64,000 nucleotides of DNA. Origin: Alphaproteobacteria bacterium. GTDB taxonomy: Bacteria; Pseudomonadota; Alphaproteobacteria; CACIAM-22H2. Positions 1 through 8,706 of this stretch are shown here, one piece after another (position 1 is the first letter of the stretch; every line of letters starts with the position of its first letter). The notes beneath the pieces are model-generated. The model saw nothing but the letters and a program-made list of their open reading frames with translations. It ran no database searches and was not told the DNA's origin. The stretch spans positions 1-64,000 of the forward strand of contig JAFKFM010000007.1 of the NCBI GenBank assembly GCA_017308135.1, in the 5' to 3' direction. A program made the position numbers and the translations under genes.

Positions 1-929
1 GTTTGCGCTTCGGCCACGTCCTTGCCGCGCACCGGGCCCAACGCTTCGATTTCTTCCTTGAGCATTTTGCCCGCGCGTTCCGACATGTTCGAGAAGAACA
101 GATCGCGCAGCGTTTCGTTCGCACCTTTGAGGGCGATGGCGAGCTTCGATTTGTCGACCGCGCGCAGCAGCGTCTGCACGCCGCCGGGGTCGAGGCGGCC
201 GAGATCCTCGAACTTGAACATCAGCGCCTTGATCTTCTCGGCCGAGTCGCGGTTGCGTTCCTCCAGCGCCGTGGTGAAGCGCGCTTCGGTCTGGCGGTCG
301 AGGGAGTTGAAGATTTCGGCCATCAACTCGTGCGTATCCTTTCGCGTCGTCTTGGCGAGGTTGGACATGAACTCGTTGCGCAGCACGCGTTCGACGTCGT
401 CGAGCACGTCCTTCTGCACCGTTTCCATGCGCAGCATGCGCATCACGACTTCCATCGCGAAGGCTTCGGGCAGCGTGCCGATGACGCGCGCGGCGTGATC
501 GGCGCGGATCTTGGAGAGAACGACGGCGACGGTCTGCGGATATTCGTTCTTGAGATAATTCGCGAGGACGCCTTCGTTGACGTTGCCGAGTTTGTCCCAC
601 ATCGTGCGGCCGGCGGGGCCGCGGATGTCGTCCATGATCCCGGCCATGCGATTCTTGTCGAGAATCTTGCCGAGCAGGCGTTCGGTCGAATCGAAGGAGC
701 CGACCAGCGAGCCGGTGGCCGAGATCTGGTCGGCGAATTCGACGATAAGACGTTCGATGATCGAGGAATTGACGTTGCCGAGGCCCGCCATCGACTGCGA
801 GATCTCCTTGATCTCGTCGTCGGTCATCAGCGCGAAAAGCTTCGCGGCGACTTCCTCGCCCAGCGACAGCAGCAGGATCGAGGCTTTGTCCTTGCCGGTG
901 AGCGTTCGGTAATCGTCGCGGACGCGCAT
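1..929 (-). CDS. fliG: Flagellar motor switch protein FliG (3' end outside window)
   Basis: FliG is part of the C-ring rotor that couples stator torque to rotation and switching at the inner face of the membrane. About 309 residues are visible; the family is usually 330-350, so only the C-terminal tail is missing. The middle domain carries EYPQ at residues 129-132, the position of the family's conserved EHPQ, followed by TVAVVLSKI. The C-terminal domain has the charged torque helix around residues 250-300 ([18 protein letters not shown]). The start is the ATG at 929, with AAGGG about 10 bases upstream. The gene upstream is a divergent dioxygenase, so fliF is not in its usual place directly before fliG. 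Confidence 0.96.
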   Translation of the reverse strand, partial: MRVRDDYRTLTGKDKASILLLSLGEEVAAKLFALMTDDEIKEISQSMAGLGNVNSSIIERLIVEFADQISATGSLVGSFDSTERLLGKILDKNRMAGIMDDIRGPAGRTMWDKLGNVNEGVLANYLKNEYPQTVAVVLSKIRADHAARVIGTLPEAFAMEVVMRMLRMETVQKDVLDDVERVLRNEFMSNLAKTTRKDTHELMAEIFNSLDRQTEARFTTALEERNRDSAEKIKALMFKFEDLGRLDPGGVQTLLRAVDKSKLAIALKGANETLRDLFFSNMSERAGKMLKEEIEALGPVRGKDVAEAQ

Positions 930-1123
930 GTCGCCAGACCCTTGGGACGGCCGGCGCGTCGGCGCGGGAGCGCGCCTTCGAACGGGCGAAGCCAATTGTA
1001 ACAGGAATTGCGGCGTTCCGTCACGAGACACGCGCCGCCACCCCGCCGTCGGTCTGGAAATTCCGGCGCGATCATGAGACTCTATGGCGGAATAAAGCCG
1101 CGCAAGGCGGCGCTGGAGGAAAC

Positions 1124-1975
1124 ATGCCGACGACGACCGAAGCGGGCGCCGCGCCCGATTTGAGCCTATCCGCCGACGAATTGGCCGCTTTCGCGCGCGA
1201 CGGCTACGTGCTGCGCCGCGGCCTGTTCGCGGCCGACGAAATCGAGATGCTGTCCGACGCGATCCGCAACGATCCGGCGATCGCCAAGGCCACCTATGTC
1301 CGCCCCGACAGCAAGGGGGCGTCGACCGAGCTTGCCTTGTGGAACCATCCGGCGAACGACGTGTTCGGCGCGGTCGCGCGCTGCCGGCGCGTCGTCGATT
1401 CGATGGAGAAGGTCCTCGGCGGCGAGGTCTATCACTGGCATTCGAAGCTGACGATGAAGCGCCCGAAGGTCGGCGGCGCCTGGGATTGGCACCAGGATTA
1501 CGGCTATTGGTATCGCAACGGCTGCTTGTTCCCGGATATGGCCAGCGTGTTCATCTCGGTCGATCCGTCGACGCGTGAGAACGGGTGTCTGGAAGTTCTC
1601 AAGGGTTCGCATTTGCTGGGCCGGTTGGAGCATGGCACCGTCGGCGGCCAGGTCGGCGCGGATATGGAACGCGTCGAAGCGGCGATGAAGGTGCTCGAAC
1701 ACGTCTATGTCGAGCAGGCGCCGGGCGACGCGCTGTTCTTCCACGCCAATCTGCTGCACACCTCGGGTCAGAACAAATCCGAGAAGTCGCGCAACGTGCT
1801 GCTGTGCTGCTACAACGCGGCGCGCAACAGCCCCTTCAAATCGGTGGGGACGCACCCGCCTTATACCAAGCTGCATAAGCTGCCGGACTCGGCGGTGCGC
1901 GAAGCGCCGCGCGGCGTGGCGGCGGACGCCAAGTTCAATTCGCCGCAGCCCCACGCCGAACCGCAGCCCGCGTAA
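1124..1975 (+). CDS. Phytanoyl-CoA dioxygenase family protein
   Basis: A 283-residue Fe(II)/2-oxoglutarate-dependent oxygenase of the PhyH family, which hydroxylates small molecules in the cytoplasm. The iron-binding facial triad is visible: H123-x-D125 in WHQDYGYW and the distal His near residue 212 in LLHTSGQN. A downstream Arg in KSRNVLL would hold the 2-oxoglutarate carboxylate. The start ATG is preceded by GGAGG at good spacing. The gene stands alone, divergent from fliG and convergent with a TctC gene, with a strong hairpin just after its stop. The substrate cannot be told from sequence; relatives include ectoine and phytanoyl-CoA hydroxylases. Confidence 0.88.
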   Translation: MPTTTEAGAAPDLSLSADELAAFARDGYVLRRGLFAADEIEMLSDAIRNDPAIAKATYVRPDSKGASTELALWNHPANDVFGAVARCRRVVDSMEKVLGGEVYHWHSKLTMKRPKVGGAWDWHQDYGYWYRNGCLFPDMASVFISVDPSTRENGCLEVLKGSHLLGRLEHGTVGGQVGADMERVEAAMKVLEHVYVEQAPGDALFFHANLLHTSGQNKSEKSRNVLLCCYNAARNSPFKSVGTHPPYTKLHKLPDSAVREAPRGVAADAKFNSPQPHAEPQPA

Positions 1976-1977
1976 TC

Positions 1978-2001
1978 GTCCGGCGGCATGCGCCGCCGGA
2001 C
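1978..2001. terminator. Bidirectional hairpin terminator
   Basis: A perfect 10-bp stem (GTCCGGCGGC at 1978-1987 pairing with 1992-2001) closes a 4-base loop, in the 36-base gap between the convergent dioxygenase and TctC-family genes. The T-tract is weak on both sides, so termination is inferred from the strong GC stem and its position. Confidence 0.65.
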
Positions 2002-2011
2002 TTCGCGCTTG

Positions 2012-3034
2012 TCACTTCGCCATGCCGAGATCGGCGAGCACGCCCCGCAAAGCGGCGTATTGCTCGTCGAGAAACGCGCGGGTCTGCGCGCTGTTCAGGT
2101 ATTTGGCGCTCCAGACATTCTTGTCCAGATCGCCGCGCCATTCGCTGTCGCCGACCGTCGCGGCGAATTTGGCGTCCCAATAGGCGATCTGGGCCGGCGG
2201 CAATTCGGCTGGCGCGATGATCGCGCGCCAATTGCCGAACGACGCGTTGACGCCCTGTTCGATCCAGGTCGGTACGCTCGCGAACGGGCCGCCCAGGCGC
2301 TCGGGCGACGAGACGGCGATCACGCGCGCGTCGCCCGATTGGAGATGCGCCGCGACCACCGACACGGGCAAGGTCGCGACATCGACATGGCCGCCGAGCA
2401 CGGCGGTCACCGATTTCGACGAGCCGTCGAATACAACATTGCGCAGCTTGCTGACATCCACGCCGCCCGCCTTCAGCGCCAGCGCGATCGCCAGATGCGG
2501 CGGCCCAGCCAGACCCGGCGACACGCCGATCGTCAGGGCACGGGGATCGGCTTTCAACTTTTCGATAAGATCGCGTCCGGTCTTTATCGGGCTGTCGGCG
2601 CGGACCATGACGCTGAGATACTCGTCGAACAACAGCGCCACCGGCGTCACGTCCTTCTCGTGCGACGTGGTCGATTGCCCGGTGATGCGCCGGATCAGCA
2701 GAGTGGGCGACGTGACGGCCAAATAGTGTCCATCGGCCTTGTGCTGCGCCAGATAGGCCCATGACACCGACTGGCCGCCGCCGGGCTTATTGACGACCGC
2801 GGAAGTGAACTGCGCGGGCTGATCCGCCTGCCAGATCGAATGCACGAGCCGTAAGGTGCGATCGACCGAATCGCCGGGATTGCCGGGCACGACGAGCTCC
2901 ACGGTCTTCTGCGGCTTCCAGGCTTGGGCCTGCGCGGCGGCATCGCCGCTTGCGCAAGCAAGCAGGGCAATCCCCGCGAGCGTCGCGAAAATTCGGGAAC
3001 CGAACGGCGTGTCGAATGACGAAACGACGGGCAT
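2012..3034 (-). CDS. Tripartite tricarboxylate transporter (TctC/Bug) substrate-binding protein
   Basis: A 340-residue periplasmic binding protein of the TctC/Bug family, which captures carboxylates for the TctAB membrane unit. The N-terminus has a Sec-type signal (hydrophobic LAGIALLACA, then AAAQA near residue 35). The mature part begins with the family pattern WKPQKTVELVVPGNPGDSVDRTLR and later has PGLAGPPHLAIALALKAGG. The ATG at 3034 is chosen because AAGGAGAG lies just upstream; an in-frame upstream extension is unsupported. It is divergent from the enolase-superfamily/tctB/tctA operon at 3197-6303, its probable membrane partner. Ligand unknown. Confidence 0.9.
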   Translation of the reverse strand: MPVVSSFDTPFGSRIFATLAGIALLACASGDAAAQAQAWKPQKTVELVVPGNPGDSVDRTLRLVHSIWQADQPAQFTSAVVNKPGGGQSVSWAYLAQHKADGHYLAVTSPTLLIRRITGQSTTSHEKDVTPVALLFDEYLSVMVRADSPIKTGRDLIEKLKADPRALTIGVSPGLAGPPHLAIALALKAGGVDVSKLRNVVFDGSSKSVTAVLGGHVDVATLPVSVVAAHLQSGDARVIAVSSPERLGGPFASVPTWIEQGVNASFGNWRAIIAPAELPPAQIAYWDAKFAATVGDSEWRGDLDKNVWSAKYLNSAQTRAFLDEQYAALRGVLADLGMAK

Positions 3035-3196
3035 CGAATGCTCTCCTTCAACGAAAGAAAGGCGCACGATAGGCGCGATGGGCCGGCAGGGGGCGTCGAT
3101 AAAAATAACATCGACAGTAGATTTTTTTACGGATTTACGATTGACCGTACACGCATACATATGCATCATCCGCGCCAGACAAGACTGGATGTTAAG

Positions 3197-4336
3197 TTGA
3201 AGATCACAGGCATCAGAATTTTCGCCCTTTCGGGGATCGAGGTCGCGCCGCCCGTCGCAAGAAAGAAAATCCGCGCGGAGACGATACTCGTCTCGGTTGA
3301 GACGGATGCCGGAATCTTGGGCATCTCCGAGATCAAATACGCGCCAAAATCCGCGACGATCCGTTTCATCTGCGATGAATTGGCGCCGTTTTTGAGGGGT
3401 AAGGATCCGCTCGACACCGAGCGTCTGATGCATCTGATGCTGTGGCGATTCAATAATCGCGGCCATGGCGGCGTGTGGAATCACGCGGTCAGCGCGATCG
3501 ACGTGGCGCTGTGGGACATCAAGGGAAAGTATTTGAAGCAACCGGTGTGGCGCCTGTTGGGCGGCGCGCAGACATCGGTGCCCGCCTATGTGACGTTCGG
3601 CTTGCGGGATTATTCGCGCGAGGAATTGGCCGAAGCGGCGGCGTATTGGGTCGGGCAAGGCCATACGCGCCTGAAGATGATGGTGGCGCGCCTGGATATC
3701 GACGGACGGATCGATCAGCGCGGTGCCTCCGGTGCCCATCGCGAAGCCAATCCGATTGAGGACGAAGCGCGCGTCAAAGCGGTGCGCGACGCGGTGGGCG
3801 AAGGGATCGAATTGGCGATTGACGCCGCTTGCCTGCTACGTTTCGAAGCGGCTTTACGCTGGTGCGAGCGCTTGGCGCCCTACGGCATCGCGTGGTTCGA
3901 GGAGCCGCTACAATTCAACGACAGCCGTCTGATGGCCGAATTGTCGCGCCACACGTCGATCCCGCTTTCGGCGGGGCAATGGGACAATTTCGCGAAACTC
4001 GTCGATCTGGCGCGCGATGGTGCGGTCGCGATCCTCAACCCCACGGTCGGCGCCGTCGGCGGCTATACGATGGGCGCCAAAGTCGCGGCGGTGGGGCAGG
4101 CCTTCAATTTGCCGATCGCCAACGGCGATCATTTCGACCTGCATCTGCTGGCCGGCATGCCCAATGGCTGGCGCGCCGAATTCCATCTGATCGAGTGGCT
4201 GACCTCGCGCATCCTCTACAAAGGGCTGCCCGAGCCGGTGAATGGCTGCGTGTCGCCGTCCGATCACCCGGGCCTTGGCTTCGACTGGAACGACGACGCG
4301 GTGCGCGAATTCACGGTCGAGCGCTATGACGCCTGA
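3197..4336 (+). CDS. Mandelate racemase / muconate lactonizing enzyme family protein
   Basis: A 379-residue enolase-superfamily enzyme, which abstracts the alpha-proton of a carboxylate using a metal and acid/base residues. The capping domain (KITGIRIF...) and the barrel are complete. Visible active-site positions are K160 in RLKMMV, metal ligand D209 in LAIDAAC, E235-E236 in WFEEP, and a His in NGDHFDLH. Two departures stand out: the third metal-ligand position, normally Glu in a GE motif, reads SAGQ (Q261), and the second Lys of the usual KxK is Met162. The TTG start at 3197 matches the family's typical MKIT N-terminus; an ATG at 3161 is possible. It overlaps tctB by 11 bases, so it probably acts on the transported acid. 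Confidence 0.85.
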   Translation: MKITGIRIFALSGIEVAPPVARKKIRAETILVSVETDAGILGISEIKYAPKSATIRFICDELAPFLRGKDPLDTERLMHLMLWRFNNRGHGGVWNHAVSAIDVALWDIKGKYLKQPVWRLLGGAQTSVPAYVTFGLRDYSREELAEAAAYWVGQGHTRLKMMVARLDIDGRIDQRGASGAHREANPIEDEARVKAVRDAVGEGIELAIDAACLLRFEAALRWCERLAPYGIAWFEEPLQFNDSRLMAELSRHTSIPLSAGQWDNFAKLVDLARDGAVAILNPTVGAVGGYTMGAKVAAVGQAFNLPIANGDHFDLHLLAGMPNGWRAEFHLIEWLTSRILYKGLPEPVNGCVSPSDHPGLGFDWNDDAVREFTVERYDA

Positions 4337-4817
4337 AACGGGCGGCGTAAGGCGGCGATTCAAACGCGAACTTGTCGTGGCTGCCGCCGCCGCCGTCGCG
4401 GGAATAGTCTATCTCGTCGCCGTCGCGGCCCTGCCGCGCGCGGCGATCAGCGATCCGCTGGGGCCGACGGCGTTCCCAATATTGCTGGGCGTTCTGATGT
4501 TGATCGGTGCCGTTGTCCAAGTCGCGGAGATCGTTCTGGGACGCGCCGAACCCGCCGCATCGGACGCCGGCGATTCGCCGCGCTTCGATCCGATCGTCCT
4601 CGCCGGGATCGCGTCGTTGATCGCTTTTGCCGTGCTGCTCGATACGCTCGGCTTCGTCGTGGCGATGGCGCTGCAGATGGCGTTCCTCACGCAGCTGCTC
4701 GACCGCACGCGCTGGAAACTCAATTTCGCGGCGTCGATCGGCTTTGCGGTCGGGGTCTATCTGCTGTTTGCGACATTGCTGGGCGTGGCGCTGCCGCGCG
4801 GCGTGTTGGGGTTCTGA
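4326..4817 (+). CDS. Tripartite tricarboxylate transporter small membrane protein TctB
   Basis: A 163-residue membrane protein of the TctB family, the small subunit of the TTT uptake system. Four hydrophobic segments are visible, starting with AAAAAVAGIVYLVAVAALP and followed by the typical SDPLGPTAFP stretch and ILLGVLMLIGAVVQ. The ATG lies inside the end of the enolase-superfamily gene, so translation is probably coupled. TctA follows 7 bases downstream. Confidence 0.88.
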   Translation: MTPETGGVRRRFKRELVVAAAAAVAGIVYLVAVAALPRAAISDPLGPTAFPILLGVLMLIGAVVQVAEIVLGRAEPAASDAGDSPRFDPIVLAGIASLIAFAVLLDTLGFVVAMALQMAFLTQLLDRTRWKLNFAASIGFAVGVYLLFATLLGVALPRGVLGF

Positions 4818-4824
4818 GCGCGCG

Positions 4825-6303
4825 ATGGAAAGCCTGCCCCATATCCTGGCCGGTTTCGCGGTCGCCGTTCAGCCGGCCAATCTGCTGTTCGTGCTGATCG
4901 GCGTGACGGTGGGCACGATCATCGGCGTGTTGCCGGGGATCGGGCCGTCGGCGGGGATCGCCCTGCTGATCCCGCTGACCTTCGGCATGGATCCGACGGC
5001 GGCGCTCATTATGCTGACCGGCATCTATTACGGAGCCATGTATGGCGGATCGATCACCTCGATCCTGGTCAACACGCCCGGCGAAGCGTCGTCGGTGATG
5101 ACGGCGATCGACGGCCATCAGATGACGCGTAACGGCCGCGCGGGGGCCGCCCTCGCCGTCGCGGCGATCGGCTCGTTCTTCGCGGGCACGGTGGGCATCG
5201 TGCTGTTGTCGCTGGCGGCCGTGCCGCTGACGAAATTCGCCCTGCGCTTCGGCCCGGCGGAGTATTTCGCGCTGATGATCTTCGTGCTGTCGGCCGTGTC
5301 GTCGATGACCGGCGGATCGCTGGGCCGCGCGATCATCGCCACGACGTTGGGATTGATGATCGCGACGATCGGTATCGACCTCCAAAGCGGCTTGCCGCGC
5401 TTCACTTTCGGGGTGCCGGAATTGATGGAAGGAATCGACTTCCTGATCGTCGTCGTCGGCCTGTTCGCGATCACGGAGGTCTTCCGCGGGTTCGAAGCCT
5501 TGCGCCAAGGCACGGTGGCGCCGAGCCGCCTGACCGGGACGCTGTGGTTGACGCGCGAGGAATGGCGCCGTTCGGTGCCGGCGATCCTGCGCGGCACGGG
5601 GCTCGGCTTCGCGGTCGGCGTGTTGCCGGGGGCGGGGGCGACGATCGCCTCGATCCTTTCATACGTCACCGAACGCAAACTCGCGCGCGAACCCGAACGT
5701 TTCGGCAAGGGCGCCATCGAAGGCGTGGCGGGACCGGAATCGGCGAACAATGCGGCGTCGGCCGGCGCGATGGTGCCGCTGCTGTCGCTGGGCATTCCCG
5801 GATCGGGCGCCACGGCGATCATCCTGGCGGCGTTCGTGATGTACGGTATCCAGCCCGGCCCGATGCTGTTCCAAGCCCGACCCGATCTGGTCTGGGGTTT
5901 GGTCGCCAGTATGTATATCGGCAACGTCGTGCTGCTATTGCTGAACCTGCCGCTGGTCGGCGTGTTCGCGCGATTGCTCTATGTGCCGTCGCATCTGTTG
6001 ATGCCGATGATCCTGGGTTTTGGCGTAACCGGCGTCTATGCGCTCAACACGCTCGATTTCGAGCTCTACCTGCTGATCGGATTCGGCGTGCTCGGCTATC
6101 TTTTCGCCTGGGCACGCATTCCGGCCGCCCCCTTGGTGCTGGCCCTCGTGTTGGGCGATGCGATGGAGCAGTCCTTCCGCCAAGCGCTGACGATTTCCGA
6201 CGGCAATCCGGCGATTTTCGTCGCCAGCCCGATCTCAGCAACATTGATCGGATTGACCGTGCTGAGCCTCGTCCTGCCGCCGCTGTTGCAGCGGAAGCGC
6301 TAA
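4825..6303 (+). CDS. Tripartite tricarboxylate transporter permease TctA
   Basis: The 492-residue large channel subunit of the TTT family, with about 10-12 membrane segments. Family hallmarks are present: the glycine-rich GTIIGVLPGIGPSAGIALLIP near residue 35, YGAMYGGSITSILVNTPGE near 75, and the second repeat's FAVGVLPGAGATIASI and GPESANNAASAGAMVPLLSLGIPGSG. The ATG at 4825 follows TctB closely. Its stop overlaps by 4 bases the stop of the convergent binding-protein gene. With the divergent TctC gene it forms a complete sodium- or proton-driven carboxylate importer. Confidence 0.95.
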   Translation: MESLPHILAGFAVAVQPANLLFVLIGVTVGTIIGVLPGIGPSAGIALLIPLTFGMDPTAALIMLTGIYYGAMYGGSITSILVNTPGEASSVMTAIDGHQMTRNGRAGAALAVAAIGSFFAGTVGIVLLSLAAVPLTKFALRFGPAEYFALMIFVLSAVSSMTGGSLGRAIIATTLGLMIATIGIDLQSGLPRFTFGVPELMEGIDFLIVVVGLFAITEVFRGFEALRQGTVAPSRLTGTLWLTREEWRRSVPAILRGTGLGFAVGVLPGAGATIASILSYVTERKLAREPERFGKGAIEGVAGPESANNAASAGAMVPLLSLGIPGSGATAIILAAFVMYGIQPGPMLFQARPDLVWGLVASMYIGNVVLLLLNLPLVGVFARLLYVPSHLLMPMILGFGVTGVYALNTLDFELYLLIGFGVLGYLFAWARIPAAPLVLALVLGDAMEQSFRQALTISDGNPAIFVASPISATLIGLTVLSLVLPPLLQRKR

Positions 6304-7484
6304 ACCAGCGGATCGGCGACGCGATCGAATTTGTCGAATTCGACGCAGGCGAGCTTGCCGTCGATCCGTTCCGTGCGGCGGACATAGACCGTTTGCACGA
6401 TATCGCGCGTCGCGGCCGAAATCTCGATCGGCCCGCGCGGGCTTTCGATCTGTCGTCCTTTGATCGCCTCGATCAGCGCGTCGCCATCGGTCTTGCCGCC
6501 GGTGGCGGCCAGCGCCGCGTCCAGCACGTTCAGCCCGTCCCACGCGGTCATCGCCATGTAGTTGGGCGGATAGGCGCCATTGGCCATCCGGTAGTCGGAC
6601 ACAAACTGCCGATTGAGCGCCGACTCATGCGCGGTCGAATAATGATGCGTGGTGATAAGGCCCAGCCCCGCATCGCCCGCCGCCTGCATATAGCTGTCGT
6701 CCATCGCTTCGCCCGTCGCGATCAACTTAATCCCGGCTTCGGCGAGACCGCGTTCGCGCGCGATCTTCAGAAAGGCGTTGGGCTGATCGCCGGAGGGGAA
6801 AAAGAAAAACGCCGCGTCGGGCTTCTCGTCGCGAATGCGCTGCACGAAGGGCGAAAAATCGGGATTGGCCAAGGGGACGCGCAACGCCGAGACGACATTG
6901 CCGCCGCCGCCGGCGAAGCCGGCGGTGAACGCTTTCTCAGCGTCGTGGCCGGCGGAATAATCCGACACGAGCGTGACGACGCTTTTGATCCCTTGTTTCG
7001 CGGCCCAAATACCCATCGGCGCGCTGACCTGACCGACGGTGAAGGAAAGCCGCGCGATATAGGGCGAGCGGCCGGGAATCACTGACGCGGCGGCGTTCAG
7101 CACCAAGCACGGCAGCTTCGCCTGGGTCAGCACGGGTGCAATGGCGATGGCATTGGGGCTGAAATCCAGTCCCATCACCACGTCGATCCCGTCCCGCGTG
7201 GCGAATTCGCGCGCGATGCGGATGGCGAGATCGGGCGCGGCGCCGGCGGTGTCGCGTTTGACGAATTCGACCTTGCGCCCGCCGACCAATCCGTTGCGGC
7301 GGGCCAGCCACACGGCCATGCCGTTATCCATCTGGCGGCCGTAATCGGCATAGGCGCCGGTATAGGTGACGATCATGCCGATGCGTAAAGGGGCCGCTTG
7401 CGCGATCGCCGGGGCCGCAAGGCCCAGCGCCCCCGCACCGGCGAGTTTCAGGGCAGCGCGGCGGCTCAACGGCGATTTGGACAT
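6300..7484 (-). CDS. Orphan ABC transporter substrate-binding protein (branched-chain amino acid/amide type)
   Basis: A 394-residue periplasmic binding protein of the Leu/Ile/Val (Peripla_BP_6) family. The N-terminus (SRRAALKLAGAGALGLAAPAIAQA) has the twin arginines and hydrophobic core of a Tat signal. The mature part starts LRIGMIVTYTGAYADYGRQMDNGM, typical of the family. The ATG at 7484 is preferred because it begins just before the Tat motif; an upstream in-frame ATG at 7520 would add 12 unlikely residues. No LivHMGF-type permease or ATPase is nearby. It lies 61 bases after the Gfo/Idh/MocA gene on the same strand and may be the last gene of that LacI-linked operon. Its ligand may not be an amino acid. 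Confidence 0.87.
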   Translation of the reverse strand: MSKSPLSRRAALKLAGAGALGLAAPAIAQAAPLRIGMIVTYTGAYADYGRQMDNGMAVWLARRNGLVGGRKVEFVKRDTAGAAPDLAIRIAREFATRDGIDVVMGLDFSPNAIAIAPVLTQAKLPCLVLNAAASVIPGRSPYIARLSFTVGQVSAPMGIWAAKQGIKSVVTLVSDYSAGHDAEKAFTAGFAGGGGNVVSALRVPLANPDFSPFVQRIRDEKPDAAFFFFPSGDQPNAFLKIARERGLAEAGIKLIATGEAMDDSYMQAAGDAGLGLITTHHYSTAHESALNRQFVSDYRMANGAYPPNYMAMTAWDGLNVLDAALAATGGKTDGDALIEAIKGRQIESPRGPIEISAATRDIVQTVYVRRTERIDGKLACVEFDKFDRVADPLV

Positions 7485-7545
7485 GGCGATACGACCCGGA
7501 CGAAACGATTCGGCCGGCATACTAGCTTAAATCGCGTTTCGAGAC

Positions 7546-8706
7546 TCAGCCGGTCGCGAGCTTCGTCCAAGCGCCGTCGGATGCGGAAGAACGTACGGCC
7601 GCATCGATGAACGCCATGCCGCGCACGCCCTCGGTCACGCCGGGGAAGGTCACGTCGGCGTCGGGTTTGCGGCCCTGGCGCTTGGCGTCGATCGCGCGCG
7701 CGATTTCGGCATAGAGTGTGGCGAAGCCTTCCAGATAGCCTTCGGGATGACCGCTGGGGATGCGCGTCACGCGCGATGCGGCGGGCAGGGCGGTCGGCGA
7801 GGCGCGGGTGATGAGGCGCGGCGCTTCGCCGAATTTCGCGAAGCGCAGCGTGTTCGGCTCCTCCTGGTGCCATTCGAAGCCGCCGGTCTCGCCATAGACG
7901 CGCAAGCGCAAGCCGTTCTCGTGGCCGACGGCGATTTGGCTCGCCCACAAGCCGCCGCGCGCGCCGCTTTTCAAACGCAGGAGCATCTGCGCGTTATCGT
8001 CCACGCGTCTTCCGGGCAGCGTCGCCTGCGCATCGCACGCGACCGCGTCGACCAAATCGCCGGTGACGAATTCCAGCAGATTGAACGCATGCGTGCCGAT
8101 ATCGCCCAGCGCCCCCGCCTTGCCGCTGCGCGCGGGATCGGTGCGCCAATCGGCTTGTTTCTGGCCGGTCGCCTCCAGCGTCGTGGACAGCCAATCCTGC
8201 GGATACTCGGCTTGCACGACGCGCAGCTTGCCGATCTCGCCGGCGGCGATCATCGCGCGCGCCTGCCGGATCATCGGATAGCCGGTGTAATTGTAGGTGA
8301 CGGCGAAGACGCGATCGGATTTCGCCGCCGCCGCCGCCAGCGCGCGGCCTTGGTCGAGATCGAGGGCGAGCGGCTTGTCGCAAATCACATGCAAGCCACC
8401 GGCGAGGCAGGCCAGCGCCGCCGGCGCATGGACGTGATTGGGGGTGACGATCGCCACCGCCTCGATCCCGTCCTTGCGCTTGGCTTCGCCTGCGATCATC
8501 GCGGCGTAATCGGGATAGGACCGCGCTTCGTCCAAGCCCAACGCGATGCCCGAGCGTTTCGCCTTGTCGGGCGTGGAGGCCAGCGCGCCGGCGACGAATT
8601 CGTAGCGGTCGTCGAGCCGCGCGGCGATGCGATGCACGGCGCCGATGAAAGCGCCTTCGCCGCCGCCGATCATGCCCAGGCGAATGCGGGGGGACGGCGC
8701 GCTCAT
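7546..8706 (-). CDS. Gfo/Idh/MocA family oxidoreductase
   Basis: A 386-residue NAD(P)-dependent sugar or inositol dehydrogenase. The N-terminal Rossmann fold starts RLGMIGGGEGAFIGAVHR, followed by the family's AIVTPNHVHAPAALACL and the EKP-like CDKPLALDLDQG, whose Lys is the usual catalytic residue. The C-terminal domain contains DIGTHAFNLLEFVTG. The ATG at 8706 overlaps the stop of the upstream epimerase gene (ATGA), so the two are translated together. Related enzymes oxidise sugars or polyols, or interconvert 3-keto-sugars; the exact substrate is not visible. Confidence 0.92.
   Translation of the reverse strand: MSAPSPRIRLGMIGGGEGAFIGAVHRIAARLDDRYEFVAGALASTPDKAKRSGIALGLDEARSYPDYAAMIAGEAKRKDGIEAVAIVTPNHVHAPAALACLAGGLHVICDKPLALDLDQGRALAAAAAKSDRVFAVTYNYTGYPMIRQARAMIAAGEIGKLRVVQAEYPQDWLSTTLEATGQKQADWRTDPARSGKAGALGDIGTHAFNLLEFVTGDLVDAVACDAQATLPGRRVDDNAQMLLRLKSGARGGLWASQIAVGHENGLRLRVYGETGGFEWHQEEPNTLRFAKFGEAPRLITRASPTALPAASRVTRIPSGHPEGYLEGFATLYAEIARAIDAKRQGRKPDADVTFPGVTEGVRGMAFIDAAVRSSASDGAWTKLATG

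Noticed and set aside
3-1001. Long open frame on the plus strand over the fliG region
   Set aside because: Its translation has no family pattern, and the minus strand reads as FliG throughout.
2012-3739. Extended N-terminus of the TctC-type protein (575 codons)
   Set aside because: The signal peptide and ribosome-binding site fix the start at 3034; upstream codons run over the divergent gene.
5544-7085. Plus-strand frame of 513 codons crossing tctA and the binding-protein gene
   Set aside because: It spans the ends of two clear genes in other frames and its product is low-complexity Arg/Gly/Ala sequence.
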